Positions 1 to 12,400 of a DNA stretch of 64,000 nucleotides are shown piece after piece. The stretch's first letter is position 1; each line of letters opens with the position of its first letter. The stretch covers positions 50,491,321 to 50,555,320 of the forward strand of contig JALGPY010000002.1 in NCBI GenBank assembly GCA_023055425.1. Direction: 5' to 3'. The stretch is from Linanthus parryae. Taxonomy: Eukaryota > Streptophyta > Magnoliopsida > Ericales > Polemoniaceae. The notes beneath the pieces were generated by a model, which did no database searches, had not been told where the DNA came from, and saw only the letters and a program-made list of their open reading frames with translations. The position numbers and the translations under genes are program-made.

Positions 1-317
1 CCTCCTTACATTATTAAACAAAAGTTAAACATTGTCTTAAAACAAGAACTGGAACTACAACGTTATTGGCTAGAAAAGGTCTAAACTCCAACTCGTGCGC
101 GAATCCCCCAGCTTATTCTTGACCTGCGGGTTTTGAAATAGCGATAGCCGACCGCAGAAAAAATTTAATTAGTAAAAACTAAGTAAGATATACCACAATA
201 TGTAAAACAGAGTTTTTGGCTAAAAGGAGAAAAAGAGAACAACCACCACAATTTTAACTGAGGCGTAGCCCACGAGCCCCAACGAGTACGATGTGGACAG
301 AGAAGTCACGATGGAAT

Positions 318-421
<104 letters not shown>

Positions 422-2439
422 GGGTTTTCCCCGGACGTTAGTAGATAGTCCTTCGCTATCCCGCCCTAACCATTCTAATGAGACCCTAAGTGCCGGCACC
501 CCTATACAGTCGTGACCTAAACATGCATAGGTAGTACTCATAGATTCCACGAAAAATAAGAGGGTAAGATCCCTAGGGAAGTCACACATAGGTGTTCCCG
601 GTCATTGGCCTTCACGCGCATCCTCTGCACATCGTTCCCAATTCAATTATCGTACAATTATCGTTTCACATGACTTTCGAGTTTTCACAAGTAATCACAC
701 ATTTTCAAAGTAGTATTTGCAAAAGGGATTCAAGACTTGTCAAAATCTCTAGTATCACGATTCTAGAAGTTCATGAGCGATTTTGAAAGGTAACACACGC
801 CAAGAGACATTTTGATAATTTAAAGGTATTGTGCATATAACTTACTTGGAAATGGAAAGAGATGACTTCAAACACAAGCAGCACGAAACTTAGTAGTAGG
901 GGTCCTCGACGAACTCTCCTCCTACGAACTCGGAATCTACAATATCACATAATCCTATATTAACACATATTCATCCATACAACAAATCACAATTAAATGT
1001 CCTATATGAATGCAAATGCAATTCCCCACATAATCCCCCAAACAAGTTATATTTCACTAGCTACGAGTTGCATGATTAGAAAATACTATAACTAAGAATA
1101 TAGCGGCTTATAAATATGTAAAAGTTCATTTAGTATAAAAAGGGTAGTGATTAATTAACGATTAGATTATTAGGGTCATACTTTATTAAAAGAAAAGCTT
1201 AGCTATTTTTTATAAACAAAGTTATATAAACGAAAAACATTATTATTTGATAAAAGACCTCCTTTCCACAAAACAAGGTTAATTTGTTGTTTATTAGAAT
1301 ATAATATAAATATTAAACTAATCTTCTTCACACACAAAAATCTATTTCAAATAACTACAAGTATATACTTTATTTGTAGAAAATAATTGTTTGATATATA
1401 CATAAATATCTATATATATATTATGGTGTATGTATAAAAAAAATGCTAGATGCATTATGTTACAAAAATGTTAGTTATATTACATGTGAATAAAACCAAG
1501 TTCCTGAAAGTACAAACAGAACCGAACAATTTCAGATTATACAGAACAACCCCCTCACGTTTCAGATCATACAAAAATAACTCCCCCAAGATTTACAACC
1601 ACTTCAATTTTTCATCTTCTCCAACACAAAACCCACACTGTTACAGCACGACTAAAAAAATTTCTCACCTCCTCTCCCCAAGCAGACTCCCATACCTAAA
1701 CACATACACACCCAACAACAAACTAATTACTTGAAGATTCATGGGATTTGTTTCTGCCGCGGCCTGGGCTTCGCCGGAACAAAGGGAGACGAACGGAGGA
1801 GAGTGGCGATGGTGGCGACAGCACAAGGCAGGGGCGGACGGGGTGGGGCGGTTCGGCGACGCAGAGGGACGACGACGGCGGAGCTGGGTTCGCCGGCGGT
1901 TCTGGGCTTCGGGCCTGGTGCCATCGGCGTCGGTTCGCTGGCGGCTTTCGACGAAGAGCAGAGAGAGAGATGGAGAGTGCGAGAGAGAGAGGCAGAGGGA
2001 GTGAGAGATGGAGGGTGCGAGAGAGAGAGAGATGCAGAGGGGGTGATTGGGTTTGAACCCGATCGGAAATTTTGACTGGAGAAGATTTCGGGTTGATTTT
2101 GGAAGGTCGATTGATGAAATTGATGACGGAGATTGGGTTCCGATTCATGGCGCGATTGGGGCGAGAATTGGAAAGGTTTGAGGTCAATTTCTGACCTTGC
2201 CATTGATGGTCGGCGGTGATTTGGCGGAGAACAACCTGTGAAACCCAAGATGGGAGAGACATTATGGTGTGGCGGGTGCACCACTAAGCGCGGTGATTCG
2301 CTACGTAAACTAATTAAAATTTTCACTTTAGGACACGCTAAAAACGTTACGCGACACGTTACACTTCACCCACTAATTTACACACAGTAACTATATAAAA
2401 AGTGGTCATCCTACCAACAAATATTTTTTTGACAAAAAG

Positions 2440-2440
<1 letters not shown>

Positions 2441-2516
<76 letters not shown>

Positions 2517-2517
2517 C

Positions 2518-2560
<43 letters not shown>
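2441..2560. repeat. (TAA)n microsatellite with one CAACAA interruption
   Basis: About 39 TAA triplets are broken once at about 2513-2518. The tract sits at the junction between LTR-A and the LINE-X fragment and blurs the exact edge of both. Confidence 0.97.
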
Positions 2561-2561
<1 letters not shown>

Positions 2562-2570
2562 AACTTCTTA

Positions 2571-2593
2571 ATAAAAGGAAAATTTCCTTTTAT
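2571..2593. repeat. short perfect inverted repeat
   Basis: Eleven-base arms (ataaaaggaaa / tttccttttat) flank a single A between the TAA tract and the LINE-X remnant. It could form a small hairpin. It has no T-run and no gene context that would make it a terminator. Confidence 0.8.
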
Positions 2594-2990
2594 AACTTCA
2601 CATAATGACCCTGAATAGTAGCCCACTGACTATGATAAAACACCCCAGAATAACCAGCAAAGCCAGGGGCTTTATTGGGATTAAAAGAGAAGAAAACCAT
2701 TTCAATCTCTGCTGCAGAGGGGGTAGCATCAATAAAGTGATTACCTTGAGCAGAAACTTGAGGATTTAGCAGGTGGATAATATCACCATCATGGTGATTT
2801 TGGGGACTAGTAAAGAGATTGGAAAAATTACATTTAGCTAACCTTGCTAAACCATCAGGATGATCAACCCAGATACCATCTGAATCTAATAACTTGTTGA
2901 TAGCATTTGAACTTCTTCTTTGAACAGTAGAGAGAAAAAGGAACCTGGAATTTCTATCTCCACCCTTCAAATAGTTGATTCTTGATTTTT
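2590..2990 (-). pseudogene. LINE-X ORF2 fragment: linker to start of reverse transcriptase
   Basis: The 126-aa frame on the minus strand has the plant LINE signature just before the RT domain: 'KGGDRNSRFLFLSTVQRR' (usual form KGDRNTKFFH), a '.W' segment (IWVDHPDG), an LF pair (SNLFTS), and a degraded NKAPG.DG.. motif (NKAPGFAGYSGVF). The frame stops soon after, before any catalytic RT motif, and sequence turns into the hairpin and TAA tract. Lost residues at conserved positions and stops in the upstream spacer show it is dead. It is part of the same element as the endonuclease pieces at 3194-3787 and 31664-31894. The rest of RT should lie beyond LTR-A, left of the window, if LTR-A is another insertion. 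Confidence 0.75.
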
Positions 2991-3193
2991 CTCTCCAAAA
3001 AGTTTACTCTTTATTCCAATAATCTGCTAAACTTATTTTGATATGGCTCTGAGCTTCCTCATTCTGCAAGCTCCAAGGAAGGTTCTGTAGATTCAGAATT
3101 TGTTGTTCCAGCCTTCTAATCTCTATGATATTGTTCTTGACATTCTCTTTACTCCACTGTGGCAGAGCTTTTCTGCAATTGCTTAATTAAAGG
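2991..3193 (-). pseudogene. LINE-X ORF2 spacer, no open frame
   Basis: This segment joins the endonuclease and RT parts of LINE-X. Stops occur in all minus frames. Some residues of the helical linker typical of plant LINEs can be picked out but no frame is maintained. Confidence 0.5.
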
Positions 3194-3787
3194 TCAATCT
3201 AGATATTGGACTACTAGCAGGATCAGTGGCCCAGCTCCCTTAATAGTCTGAAAGCAGCTATCATAATCCAACCACAGACTACTAAAAGTGAAAGAGTTTC
3301 TGGATTTAGAGCTAGACCAGGCAGAGTGGAGAATAATGGGAGCATGAGCAGAACCCCATATACATTCCCTCACAAGATTAGCTTTGCGATGTTTAATACT
3401 CCAATTAGATGAAATGAAAGCTCTATCTAATAATTCACCGACATGGCCTTTCAATCTCTTATTTTTACAGCTGTAACTTAGCCCTTGAGAGTGCAGCTCC
3501 ACCAGACCACAATCAGAAATAAAGCTTTTAAATCGATTTATCCTCCACCGTTGTGCATAATTACCCCCTGCTTGTCACAAGCATTTGTAATGTCATTACA
3601 ATCCCCAATTACAATCCGAGGCTTATCAAAAGAGGAATACACTTGGCACAATTCCTTCCAGAACTGTCTTCTTTGTGTAGCTATAGCAGGATCATAAACT
3701 AGAACCCATATTTCTTCAGAAAGATTAGGGAGAGTAACCAAAATTTGGAACATATGAGCATTCTTCCACATCACATTAACCGCAATA
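3194..3787 (-). pseudogene. LINE-X ORF2 endonuclease, second half
   Basis: Two minus-strand frames together cover the distal part of an apurinic/apyrimidinic-type LINE endonuclease. The 3538-3787 frame contains the typical 'VLVYDPAI' (usual form VYG.P), 'RRQFWKEL' and 'RIVIGDCNDI' (catalytic GDFN, here GDCN). The 3194-3502 frame contains 'LDRAFISSNW' and 'GSAHAPII', which is the usual SDH.PI catalytic motif with D replaced by A. A frameshift separates them near 3503-3537. The first codons continue in frame from the other half of the element at 31669 once the inserted solo LTR and one TSD copy are ignored, which shows that the two halves are one LINE. Confidence 0.85.
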
Positions 3788-3792
3788 TCATC
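3788..3792. other. TSD of solo LTR-B, left copy (TCATC)
   Basis: TCATC directly precedes the TG that starts LTR-B. The partner copy is at 31664-31668, right after the terminal CA of LTR-B. Confidence 0.85.
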
Positions 3793-3942
3793 TGAAATGC
3801 CCTACTTTATTACAAAGGGGCGATTGTGCATTTTTCTTAAAATATTAATTATGAATTCGGGGCTAAAACTTGCATTATTAGAAGGTAAGGGGGATTGGGT
3901 CAAAAAAAAGAAGGTAAGGGGGAGTAGGTGTCTTTTTCATAA

Positions 3943-3990
<48 letters not shown>

Positions 3991-4092
3991 TATATATACA
4001 TTAATACAAATACGTGTATTCATACTTGCAACTAAATTTCAAAAAAAAAAATTCAAAAAAATACTTGCAACTACACTGTACAATACATTAGG

Positions 4093-4137
<45 letters not shown>

Positions 4138-4222
4138 GTATATATGTATTAAAAAAATATAAAAAAATAATAATAAAAATAGGAAATTTCCACATTCTCC
4201 AATTCACCCGACACTTCTCCTC
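3793..4222 (+). mobile_element. LTR-B segment 1 (U3-like) with TA-rich tracts
   Basis: This is the 5' part of LTR-B. It has short G-rich repeats of 'aaggtaaggggga', a (TA)n tract at about 3947-3987, and a second TA/TATG tract at about 4093-4145. It has no protein-coding potential; the 121-aa open frame across it is low complexity. Confidence 0.65.
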
Positions 4223-5090
4223 GGACACGGATTTCCTATAGACCGGGTTGTAGGAGCTTCTATAGACTCATGACATGGCTAATTATTATTGGTCCATGTA
4301 AAAATATTTATTTAAAAACTTCGCTGACTTGAATCCTATTATTGGTAATACATTGTCAATTATATTATTTAAGGAAACCTACAAATCAGTAAATATCTCT
4401 TAGTTAATTTTTATGTTAATCAATGATTTTTTTTTTTTATTTAGATAACTACAGCTTTTTTTACTGAAGGAACATAAATACAATTTTCAATAATAATATG
4501 ATATATTATCAAATAATTTCTCGAAAAACTAAAAATCAAAAAATCAACTCGCAGTATGTCTAATAAGAGCACAATGAGCACAATAAAAAAAATAAGAGCA
4601 CAATGAGCGTTGTGACTTGATTTAATATTAATTTTTATAGAAAAATAAAATATGCTAATATAATATTATATTATATGATTATATCAAATAATATAATACA
4701 ATACAAAATCATTTACTGAATGTCGGGCGGCACACTTTCAGTGAACTGCGTTTGACCAAAAAAAAGCGTGGTTGTTATTATCTGTTTTTTATTTTTTCCA
4801 AAAACTAACTGATAATCAATTATATTATATCATTTTCAGAAAATATATTTATTTAAAGAAATAAAATTTTCATTGATTAACATGAAAATTAATTACAAGA
4901 TACCTTGCAATACAGATTTGTAGATATCCTTAAATAATATAATTGACAATCTATTACCAATAATAGGATTCCAAGTCAGCGAGATTTTTTAAATAAATAT
5001 TTACACATGGACTAGTAAGAACTTGCCATGTCAAGAATCTATAGGAGCTCCTACAATCCGGTCTATAGGAAATCCGTGTCCCTTCTCCTC
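4214..5090. mobile_element. Non-autonomous Mutator-like element with long TIRs (4223-5081)
   Basis: The element is 859 bp. It begins GGACACGGATTTCC and ends with the reverse complement GGAAATCCGTGTCC. The terminal inverted repeats extend about 205-210 bp (roughly 4223-4428 and 4870-5081) with a few mismatches. A 9-bp direct repeat, CTTCTCCTC, flanks it at 4214-4222 and 5082-5090, the TSD size expected for Mutator-like elements. The interior is AT-rich, has a short direct repeat ('taagagcacaatgagc' twice near 4562-4608) and no transposase frame, so it would depend on a transposase supplied elsewhere. It sits in the CT-rich leader of LTR-B. Confidence 0.88.
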
Positions 5091-5760
5091 CTCCTCCTCC
5101 ACGCAACATCATCTCTCTCCCCCTCATCTATTTATTTTCTTATTCTTCTCCATCACCACCTCCTCCATCACCACCAGCTCTCTCTCATCTCCCTCCTCTA
5201 TCTCCCTCTCTTTCGCTCTGTTTTCCCGGCGAGAAACACAATAGTAGTAGCGGCATAAGGCTGCTGCCTTCTCCAGTGGCCACCACCATCACCTCCGGCA
5301 ACATCACCACCAAAGCCACCACCACCTCCAACTCTCTGTACCCCTCTATCTCCCAGATAACTCTCCCTCTGCCTCCCTCTCTTTCGAGTTCACCAGCAGC
5401 AGCAGCAAAAAGGAGTTGCAGAAACAACCGGCCAAGCTCCCAACGTCGCCGGCCACCATTAACGCCGGCGAAAATTTTTTGGGGGTGTAGAAACAAGGCA
5501 ACCCAGCCCCCTTTCTTTGTACCTCTGCGCTTCTGAGAATCATAGGAGCACGATTAGAGGTCTCATTCATCCCCAGAGTGGCTGGAGTACCACCGAAGCC
5601 TACGCCGCCACCATTAACGCCGGTGACGAAAGCTTCGGGCCGAGCAAAACAGAGGCACCCATCCCCCAAGGTTGCTTCCATTCACATCCTGTAGGTCCTA
5701 GTGAGGCCAGTGAACGCCTCCAACCAAGCCCAGGCCGACCGAATCACCGGCGACCCTGAA
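5091..5760 (+). promoter_or_regulatory. LTR-B CT-rich leader
   Basis: CT/CAC-rich sequence (ctcctcc, caccacc, tctctc runs) passes into GC-rich sequence containing 'gccggcg' motifs. The same layout occurs in LTR-A (1740-2060, reversed), LTR-C (16770-17700) and LTR-D (28320-28860). Position within the LTR suggests a transcribed leader after a U3 promoter, but no TATA box is clear here. The proline/serine/threonine-rich frames on both strands follow from base composition and are not called as proteins. Confidence 0.5.
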
Positions 5761-7968
5761 GGCGAGTTTGAACGACCCGATTTCTCGACTATTTTTCGCG
5801 AATCTTGGTGTCGGTAGACTCTTAATCACTCTCTAGTTCATTTGCAAGCATCAAAATTGAATATTTTCTAGCTTTGATGCATGTTCGGATCAAGTGGGTT
5901 CGGTGGAGTTTACCGAGAGTATGAACAAGGTATTTTTGTTATTTTTAGAAACTTAGAGGGTAGTTTTTGTACAATTCAAAACTCATTATTTTGGTCCTTG
6001 GGGTATTGGTTGTAGACTTGTAGTTAGGCCTTCTATTTTCATTCAATTAGTATTTACCTGATAAATAAATTTAATAAGTTATTTTCTGAAAATATTGTTC
6101 TTAAAAATAACAAATAAACTTTCATAAATTAGTAACTTGATTATTAAAGTTATCTTACTAGAATAAATACTTGATAAGTAATTTTAGCATGTTCACCTAG
6201 TAAGCTATATGTAAGTTGTGAATATTATTCTCTTGTTTTTAAATAGCTATGTTAGTTAGTTCAATGATAAAAATAAATTTTATTCTAAAATTTGAATTAA
6301 AAGTGATTTATTAATATAAAGAGGTTATAATGAATAATAGCATGCTTTCCTAAAAGCAAAACTAGTTAATTAGTATTGTGTTTATATAAATGAGGGAAGC
6401 ATTATTGTAGTAATAATCATAAGTTAATTGTTATTGGAATAAAAATATGCAAGTTTCATAATTTGATAAATAATTGAATATTTATAATAAGATTGTACTT
6501 TTAAATACTTAATTTATTATAAACTTATCTTAGAATGATATTTAGACATTTCCTTTATTAAAATGGGATATTTTTATTAACGCCTATCGGTTATTGCTTC
6601 TTAATTAACTCACGGTCTTCTTTATAATTAATAATAAGTGACTAGAAATTTCTCTTTCAAAATAATGTCAAAGTAAACTTTTAATAGCTTAAAGATCTTT
6701 GTTGTCTTAGTAAAATTATTGCTTTAGTTACTACAGCTTAAAATTATTATTTAGGCTTGTTATTAATAAATAAGTTCTTGTAAATTATATTACCGTTTGT
6801 TGGGGGAAAATTAATTACGATATCACATTTACATTGCATATAGAGCGAGATTGAATTTTCATATGGATGAGCTATGTATTAATTAGGATTAATTTTGTAT
6901 TTGTCGACACCCCGTTCGTAGACGACGAGTTTATTGAGTACGAGTACTAGAAACCCCCATGTCGCGCGTGCACTATTTTTTATCGGTAAGTTCATATGTA
7001 CAACACCTTAACTGTCAAAATGTGAATTTGGCATACGTTGCTTCCAAACTATAATCTTGTTATATCTCATGAAACTTGGAATATTTATGGATTGACCACA
7101 CGTTTGCGATTCATGATTTTGAGAACTCTTTGAATATCCCGTTTGGAAGATATGTCGTTCTGATACGATCTTTGGATCAAATTATACGGTTCTGTAATGA
7201 CGATTGAATAATGCACTATAATATAAATGTGGCGATGTACATAGGATGTGTGTGGAGGCTACGGCTGGAGGCGCATGTGAGTCGATCCTCCTCGGGTGCT
7301 AATCCTACGAGATTACATACCAGGTCCCCGTGATTGGGTGTCATGCACCGAGGTGGTGCAGTCCCGAGGTTATTTATATGTGAAAACTATGGGGTATTAC
7401 TTATGGCTGTGTGGGTCACTACGGTATAGGGGTGTCGACACTTAAGGTCTCATAGTTATGATTATGAGCGGGGATTGACGTAGGGGGTCCCATAACGCTC
7501 GGGTGAATTGGGATTGGTGATATCCCAAGAGGCACCCTATTGTGATATATTGCATCGTGACCCCTCTGTGGACATTCGTTACCCGCTGGTCTCTTATAAG
7601 TCCAGCTAATCTAATTATTAAAATGTGGAATCAGTTATTGTTACAGCTCACGTGGGTTTACTCCAGTTACATGTTTGTTATATAATTGTGTAGCCAAAAC
7701 TCGTTTTGCATGTTGTAGTATGTTTCTTACTCAATTTTTACTGAATAAAATTTTTGCGGTCGGCTTTTGTTATTTCAAAACCCGCAGGTTACCAAGAGGG
7801 GGACGCTCATGACAACTACTAAGGACTCATGCTGCGAACATCTAGTACTTCACTTAGTAATTTTATTTTACTGAACAATGTACTGCTATCCTTTCATACG
7901 CTATCACTATGTTATCTTAAAATTGTAATAAATTATGTTGTGGATTGTCGATGATTGTACTAACTGTG
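5761..7968 (+). mobile_element. LTR-B segment 2, AT-rich body and conserved 3' block
   Basis: About 1.2 kb of AT-rich sequence with no coding signal is followed by the family-conserved part at 7430-7800, matched in LTR-A (about 110-510, reversed). The last portion, 7755-7800, carries the 'gcggtcggc...cccgcaggtt' block shared with LTR-A, LTR-C (about 19126-19167) and LTR-D (30778-30806). LTR-B then continues past copia-1 at 16416-16461. Confidence 0.65.
7964..7968. other. TSD of copia-1, left copy (CTGTG)
   Basis: CTGTG precedes the TGTTG start of the left LTR; the partner is at 16411-16415. Confidence 0.95.
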
Positions 7969-9403
7969 TGTTGGGTTTTGACGTAGGTAACGCAGCGGAA
8001 TAACAAAATTAATCCTACTCAAAGCCCACCAAGGATCACAGGAAGAGACATCATAACATGATTAAGGACATAGAAGATGTGTACCTTTTGATTTGTGAGA
8101 TCACACGAAGAATGATGTCCTCGTCTCTACGGTTGATCCACGTCTAGAGGTGAGATCTAGATTCTTCCTTCAATCAAGTGCTAGCTTGAACCTTGGAGGA
8201 AGAGGGATGATGATCAAAGCAACCAAGCAACAAGGCAACGAAGGAGGGGCGGCCTCCCTTCTTGCCGTCGGGTAGGGGGCGGACGGGGCTAGGGTTTCGG
8301 CCCTAGCTCTTGTCTTGCTCTCTCTTTTGCTCTCTCCCACTCTTTGTGTGTTATGACTAATAACTCATGTAGTGGGAAGGAAGCTAGAGCCTCCTTTATA
8401 TACTCCAACAACTCCTTGTTGTTTCCATAAAAGAGTTTTCTTATTCTAGTAGGACTAGAACTATTCCCTTCCTTGCAAATTAGTCCTACTAAGTTTGCAA
8501 GGTGTTGCACAATGATCCTTCTATTAATTAATCCATATTAATTAATCCCAAATCTAGCTCTACTCTATTTGACGTGTGACCCCATAGGTTTCTATATAGT
8601 TGGTAGTAACTATTACTATCATGGAGCGGTGTCTAGCAACACATCCATGCAACCCAACCAATAGAAATAGTCAGTGATCCCGACAAACCTTTGTGCCCAA
8701 TATGTCATATTGCATTATCCCTTTGTCTCCATATCCGGATTGGACACGAGACATAAATAGTCACACTCGTATATCCAATCCATAGTTCCTCGATCCTGGG
8801 AATATGCTTATGCTTGCAGACAACATTAATATCTCCATATTAATTTATCTGAGTCTGGCCAGACATTCAATAAGCCTCATCCCTCGAGTGGCCGTGGATA
8901 TTTACCCCTATTATGTAGGAGGGACAAATCCTATCTACATCACTACGATCTCTAAGCTTGCTTCCTATCACGCCCGATAGCCACCTTTATGATTACCCAG
9001 TTACGGTGTAACGTTTGATAACATCAAAGCGCAATATTTCACAACTAGAGTATCTAGTGACTTCAAGTCTAAGGATTGCAATAATATTAGCACTACGAAA
9101 AGCGATTGTGACTTCACATAATCTAATGTATCCTTTTCGTCGTGGGTCAATCCAGTATGCCATTACTCCTAATGCATACCCATGTGTTAGACTTGATATC
9201 TCCATATCAATCTACCCACATACTAGTCTATATTTGATTGTCCTATTAATCAATATAATGGACTAGGGACATTTAAGATAAATAACACAATTTATCTAAG
9301 GACTTCATTATATTAAATATCGCCATAAATAATAAATGAATATTCTAGCCAAAACATTGTTCATACTAAATCTACGATTGCCTCTAGGGCATCTATTCCA
9401 ACA
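7969..9403 (-). repeat. copia-1 3' LTR
   Basis: This LTR is 1435 bp with terminal TGTTG/CAACA. On the sense (minus) strand, U3 starts at 9403. A clear TATA box, TATATAAAG, is at 8394-8402, so transcription would start roughly 30 bp further on. The 73-aa and 70-83-aa open frames in the LTR are repeated in every LTR copy, span promoter sequence and are not genes. Confidence 0.97.
8394..8402 (-). promoter_or_regulatory. TATA box in copia-1 3' LTR
   Basis: TATATAAAG on the minus strand. It is conserved at 15401-15409, 20187-20195 and 27188-27196 in the other three LTRs of this family. Confidence 0.75.
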
Positions 9404-9413
9404 GTCTCCCACT
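9404..9413 (-). promoter_or_regulatory. copia-1 polypurine tract
   Basis: AGTGGGAGAC on the minus strand abuts the 3' LTR and would prime plus-strand DNA synthesis. It lies only a few bases beyond the gag-pol stop codon. Confidence 0.85.
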
Positions 9414-9417
9414 TGCA

Positions 9418-12400
9418 CTAGAGCCAATCTGGCGCATCTCGTATGCCTATAGATCTGGCGTGCCCTTCATGCTTTCGCTGCGCAAGAGGTTTCGTGAGCG
9501 GATCTGACACGTTGTCATCTGTCGGAATCTTGCATATCTTCACATCTCCTCGATCGATCATATCACGAATAAGATGGAATCTCCTAAGTACATGCTTTGA
9601 CTTTTGGTGCGATCTTGGTTCCTTTGCCTGTGCGATTGCCCCAGAGTTGTCACAGTACAACTCTACGGGATCCACTATGCTAGGGACCACACCGAGCTCA
9701 GTGATAAACTTCTTTATCCATACTGCCTCTTTCGCCGCTTCCGCAGCAGCAATGTACTCAGCTTCTGTTGTAGAATCAGCAACTGTGCCTTGCTTGGAAC
9801 TCTTCCAGCTCACAGCTCCTCCATTCAGGCAAAACACGTATCCAGACTGCGATCTGTAATCATCCTTGTCGGTTTGGAAGCTTGCGTCAGTGTAACCCTT
9901 TACACTTAGCTCTTCCATTCCTCCAAATATCAAGAACACATCCTTAGTTCTTCTCAAGTACTTTAGGATGTTCTTGACAGCAATCCAGTGACTCTCACCC
10001 GGATTGGACTGATATCTGCTCACCATACTCAACGCGTATGATACGTCTGGTCTAGTACACAGCATGGCGTACATGATGGATCCTATGGCCGAAGCATAGG
10101 GTATCCTGCTCATGCGGTCCTTCTCCATCTCGTTGGAGGGACAGTCATTCTTGGAAAGAGTGACTCCATGTGACATGGGCAAGAATCCCTTCTTGGAATC
10201 TTGCATGTTGAACCTCTTCAACACCTTGTCAATATATGTACTCTGACTTAGGCCAAGCAACCTCTTAGATCTATCTCTATAGATCTTTATACCCAGTATA
10301 TAGGCTGCGTCTCCTAAGTCTTTCATTGCAAAGCACTTTCCTAGCCAATCTTTAACAGATTGCAGAGTAGGAATATCATTGCCAATGATTAGTATGTCAT
10401 CCACATACAAGACCAGAAATACTATAGAGCTCCCACTAACCTTCTTGTAAACACAAGGCTCATCTTCGTTCTTGATGAAGCCAAACTCTTTGACCGCGTC
10501 ATCAAAACGTCGATTCCAGCTCCTAGAAGCTTGCTTTAATCCATAAATGGATCTTTGCAGTTTACAGACTTTATTGGCATTCTCTGGATCCTCAAAACCC
10601 TCTGGTTGTGTCATGTACACATCCTCAAGGAGGTTCCCATAAAGGAACGCTGTTTTGACATCCATTTGCCAAATCTCATAGTCATAGTATGCTGCAATAG
10701 CAAGTAAGATTCGAATGGATTTAGTCATGGCGACTGGTGAAAAGGTCTCATCATAGTCAATACCATGAATCTGTCTATAACCTTTGGCCACCAATCGCCC
10801 CTTATAGGCAACTACCTTGCCATCCATGTCGGTCTTCTTCTTGAAGACCCACTTGCACCCTATGGGTCGAGCCCCTTCGGGTGGTTCCACCAAAGTCCAT
10901 ACTTTGTTGGTGTACATGGAATCCATTTCGGATCTCATGGTTTCCAGCCACTTCTTAGAATCTGGGCCATTCATGGCTTCTCCATAGTTTGCAGGCTCAT
11001 CATCCATGAGTGGTACGTCATCGGGCTCAGTCACGAGAAGTCCATACCTCTCTGGCTCATGACGCACTCTACCTGATCTACGGAGTTCCTGTGTTACCTG
11101 AACAGGCTCTTCCACAACTTCTTGTGGTTCCTGTTCATGTTCCATTATTGGTTCAGTGATTTGTGGTTTATGAATTTCTTCAAGTTCTACAACCCTCCCA
11201 CTTGCTTCTTTAGAGACTAGTTCTCTTTCTAGAAACACGCCGGTCCGAGCAACAAACACTTTGTTTTCGGTAGGGTTATAGAAGTAATATCCTTTAGTTT
11301 CCTTAGGATATCCCACAAACTTACACTTATCCGCTTTAGGCCCGAGCTTGTCTGTTTGTAAACGCTTTACATACACGTCGCAGCCCCAAATCTTCATAAA
11401 CGACACTATGGGACGCCTCCCAGTCCATATCTCATATGGCGTCTTCATGACTGATTTGGATGGAACACGGTTAATGGTAAAAGCTGCAGTCATTAGAGCA
11501 TGTCCCCAAAAGGATATCGGAAGATCTGTTTGAGACATCATAGATCGCACCATATCTAATAAAGTGCGATTCCTCCTCTCGGATACACCATTCCATTGTG
11601 GTGTTCCGGGTGGAGTGAGCTGGGATACAATCCCACACTCTCTAAGATACTCATCAAACTCTTGGCTTAAGTATTCTCCTCCACGATCTGATCGTAGAGC
11701 TTTAATACTTTTGCCAAGTTGCTTCTCTACTTCACTCTTGAATTCTTTGAACAATTCAAAGGATTCGGATTTGGCCTTCATAAGGTATACAAATCCATAT
11801 CTACTGAAATCATCAGTGAATGTGATGAAGTAGGTATAACCACCTCTGGCAGGCGTGGGGAATGGTCCGCATACATCAGTATGTATGAGTGCCAATAACT
11901 CACTAGTCCGCTCGCCTTTCTTATTGAAAGGGGACTTTGTCATTTTTCCCAATAAACAAGACTCACATGTCTCATATGATTCCAAATCAAATGAGTCTAG
12001 AAGTCCATCCTTATGGAGTCTAGATATGCGTTTCTCATTTATATGGCCTAAACGACAGTGCCATAGATATGTAGGATTTAAATCATTAGTTTTAATCCTT
12101 TTAGTACTTATGTTATAGATTGGATTATTTAGATCAAGGATATACAATCCATTAGACAAATGCGCACTACAATAGTGCATACTATCAAAATAAATGGAGC
12201 AACACTTGTCCTTTATTGAAATAGAAAAACCTTTCTCGTCCAAACAAGAAATGGAAATAATGTTTCTGCTCATAGCAGGCACGTAAAAGCAATTGTCTAA
12301 TTCTAAAACAAGTCCAGAAGGCAAAGATAGCTCATAAACGCCTACAGCTAATGCAGCAACCCTTGCTCCATTCCCGACGCGCAAGTCTATCTCCCCTTTT

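Noticed and set aside
1723..2326. Overlapping Pro/Ser/Arg-rich frames on both strands; likewise 5023-5760, 16589-17606, 28504-28804
   Set aside because: Several frames on both strands are open at once because of CT/GAG composition in LTR leaders; none has a domain.
2364..2372. LTR-A start at the TGTAACG on the minus strand near 2365
   Set aside because: It resembles the family start, but there is no TSD partner in the window and sequence with the same character continues to the TAA tract, so it was not used as a boundary.
8289..8510. 73-aa minus-strand frame repeated at 15296-15517 and, altered, at 20094-20303
   Set aside because: It lies in the copia LTRs and spans the TATA box and transcript start; it repeats because the LTRs repeat. 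The same applies to the 70-83-aa frames at 8993-9266 and their copies.
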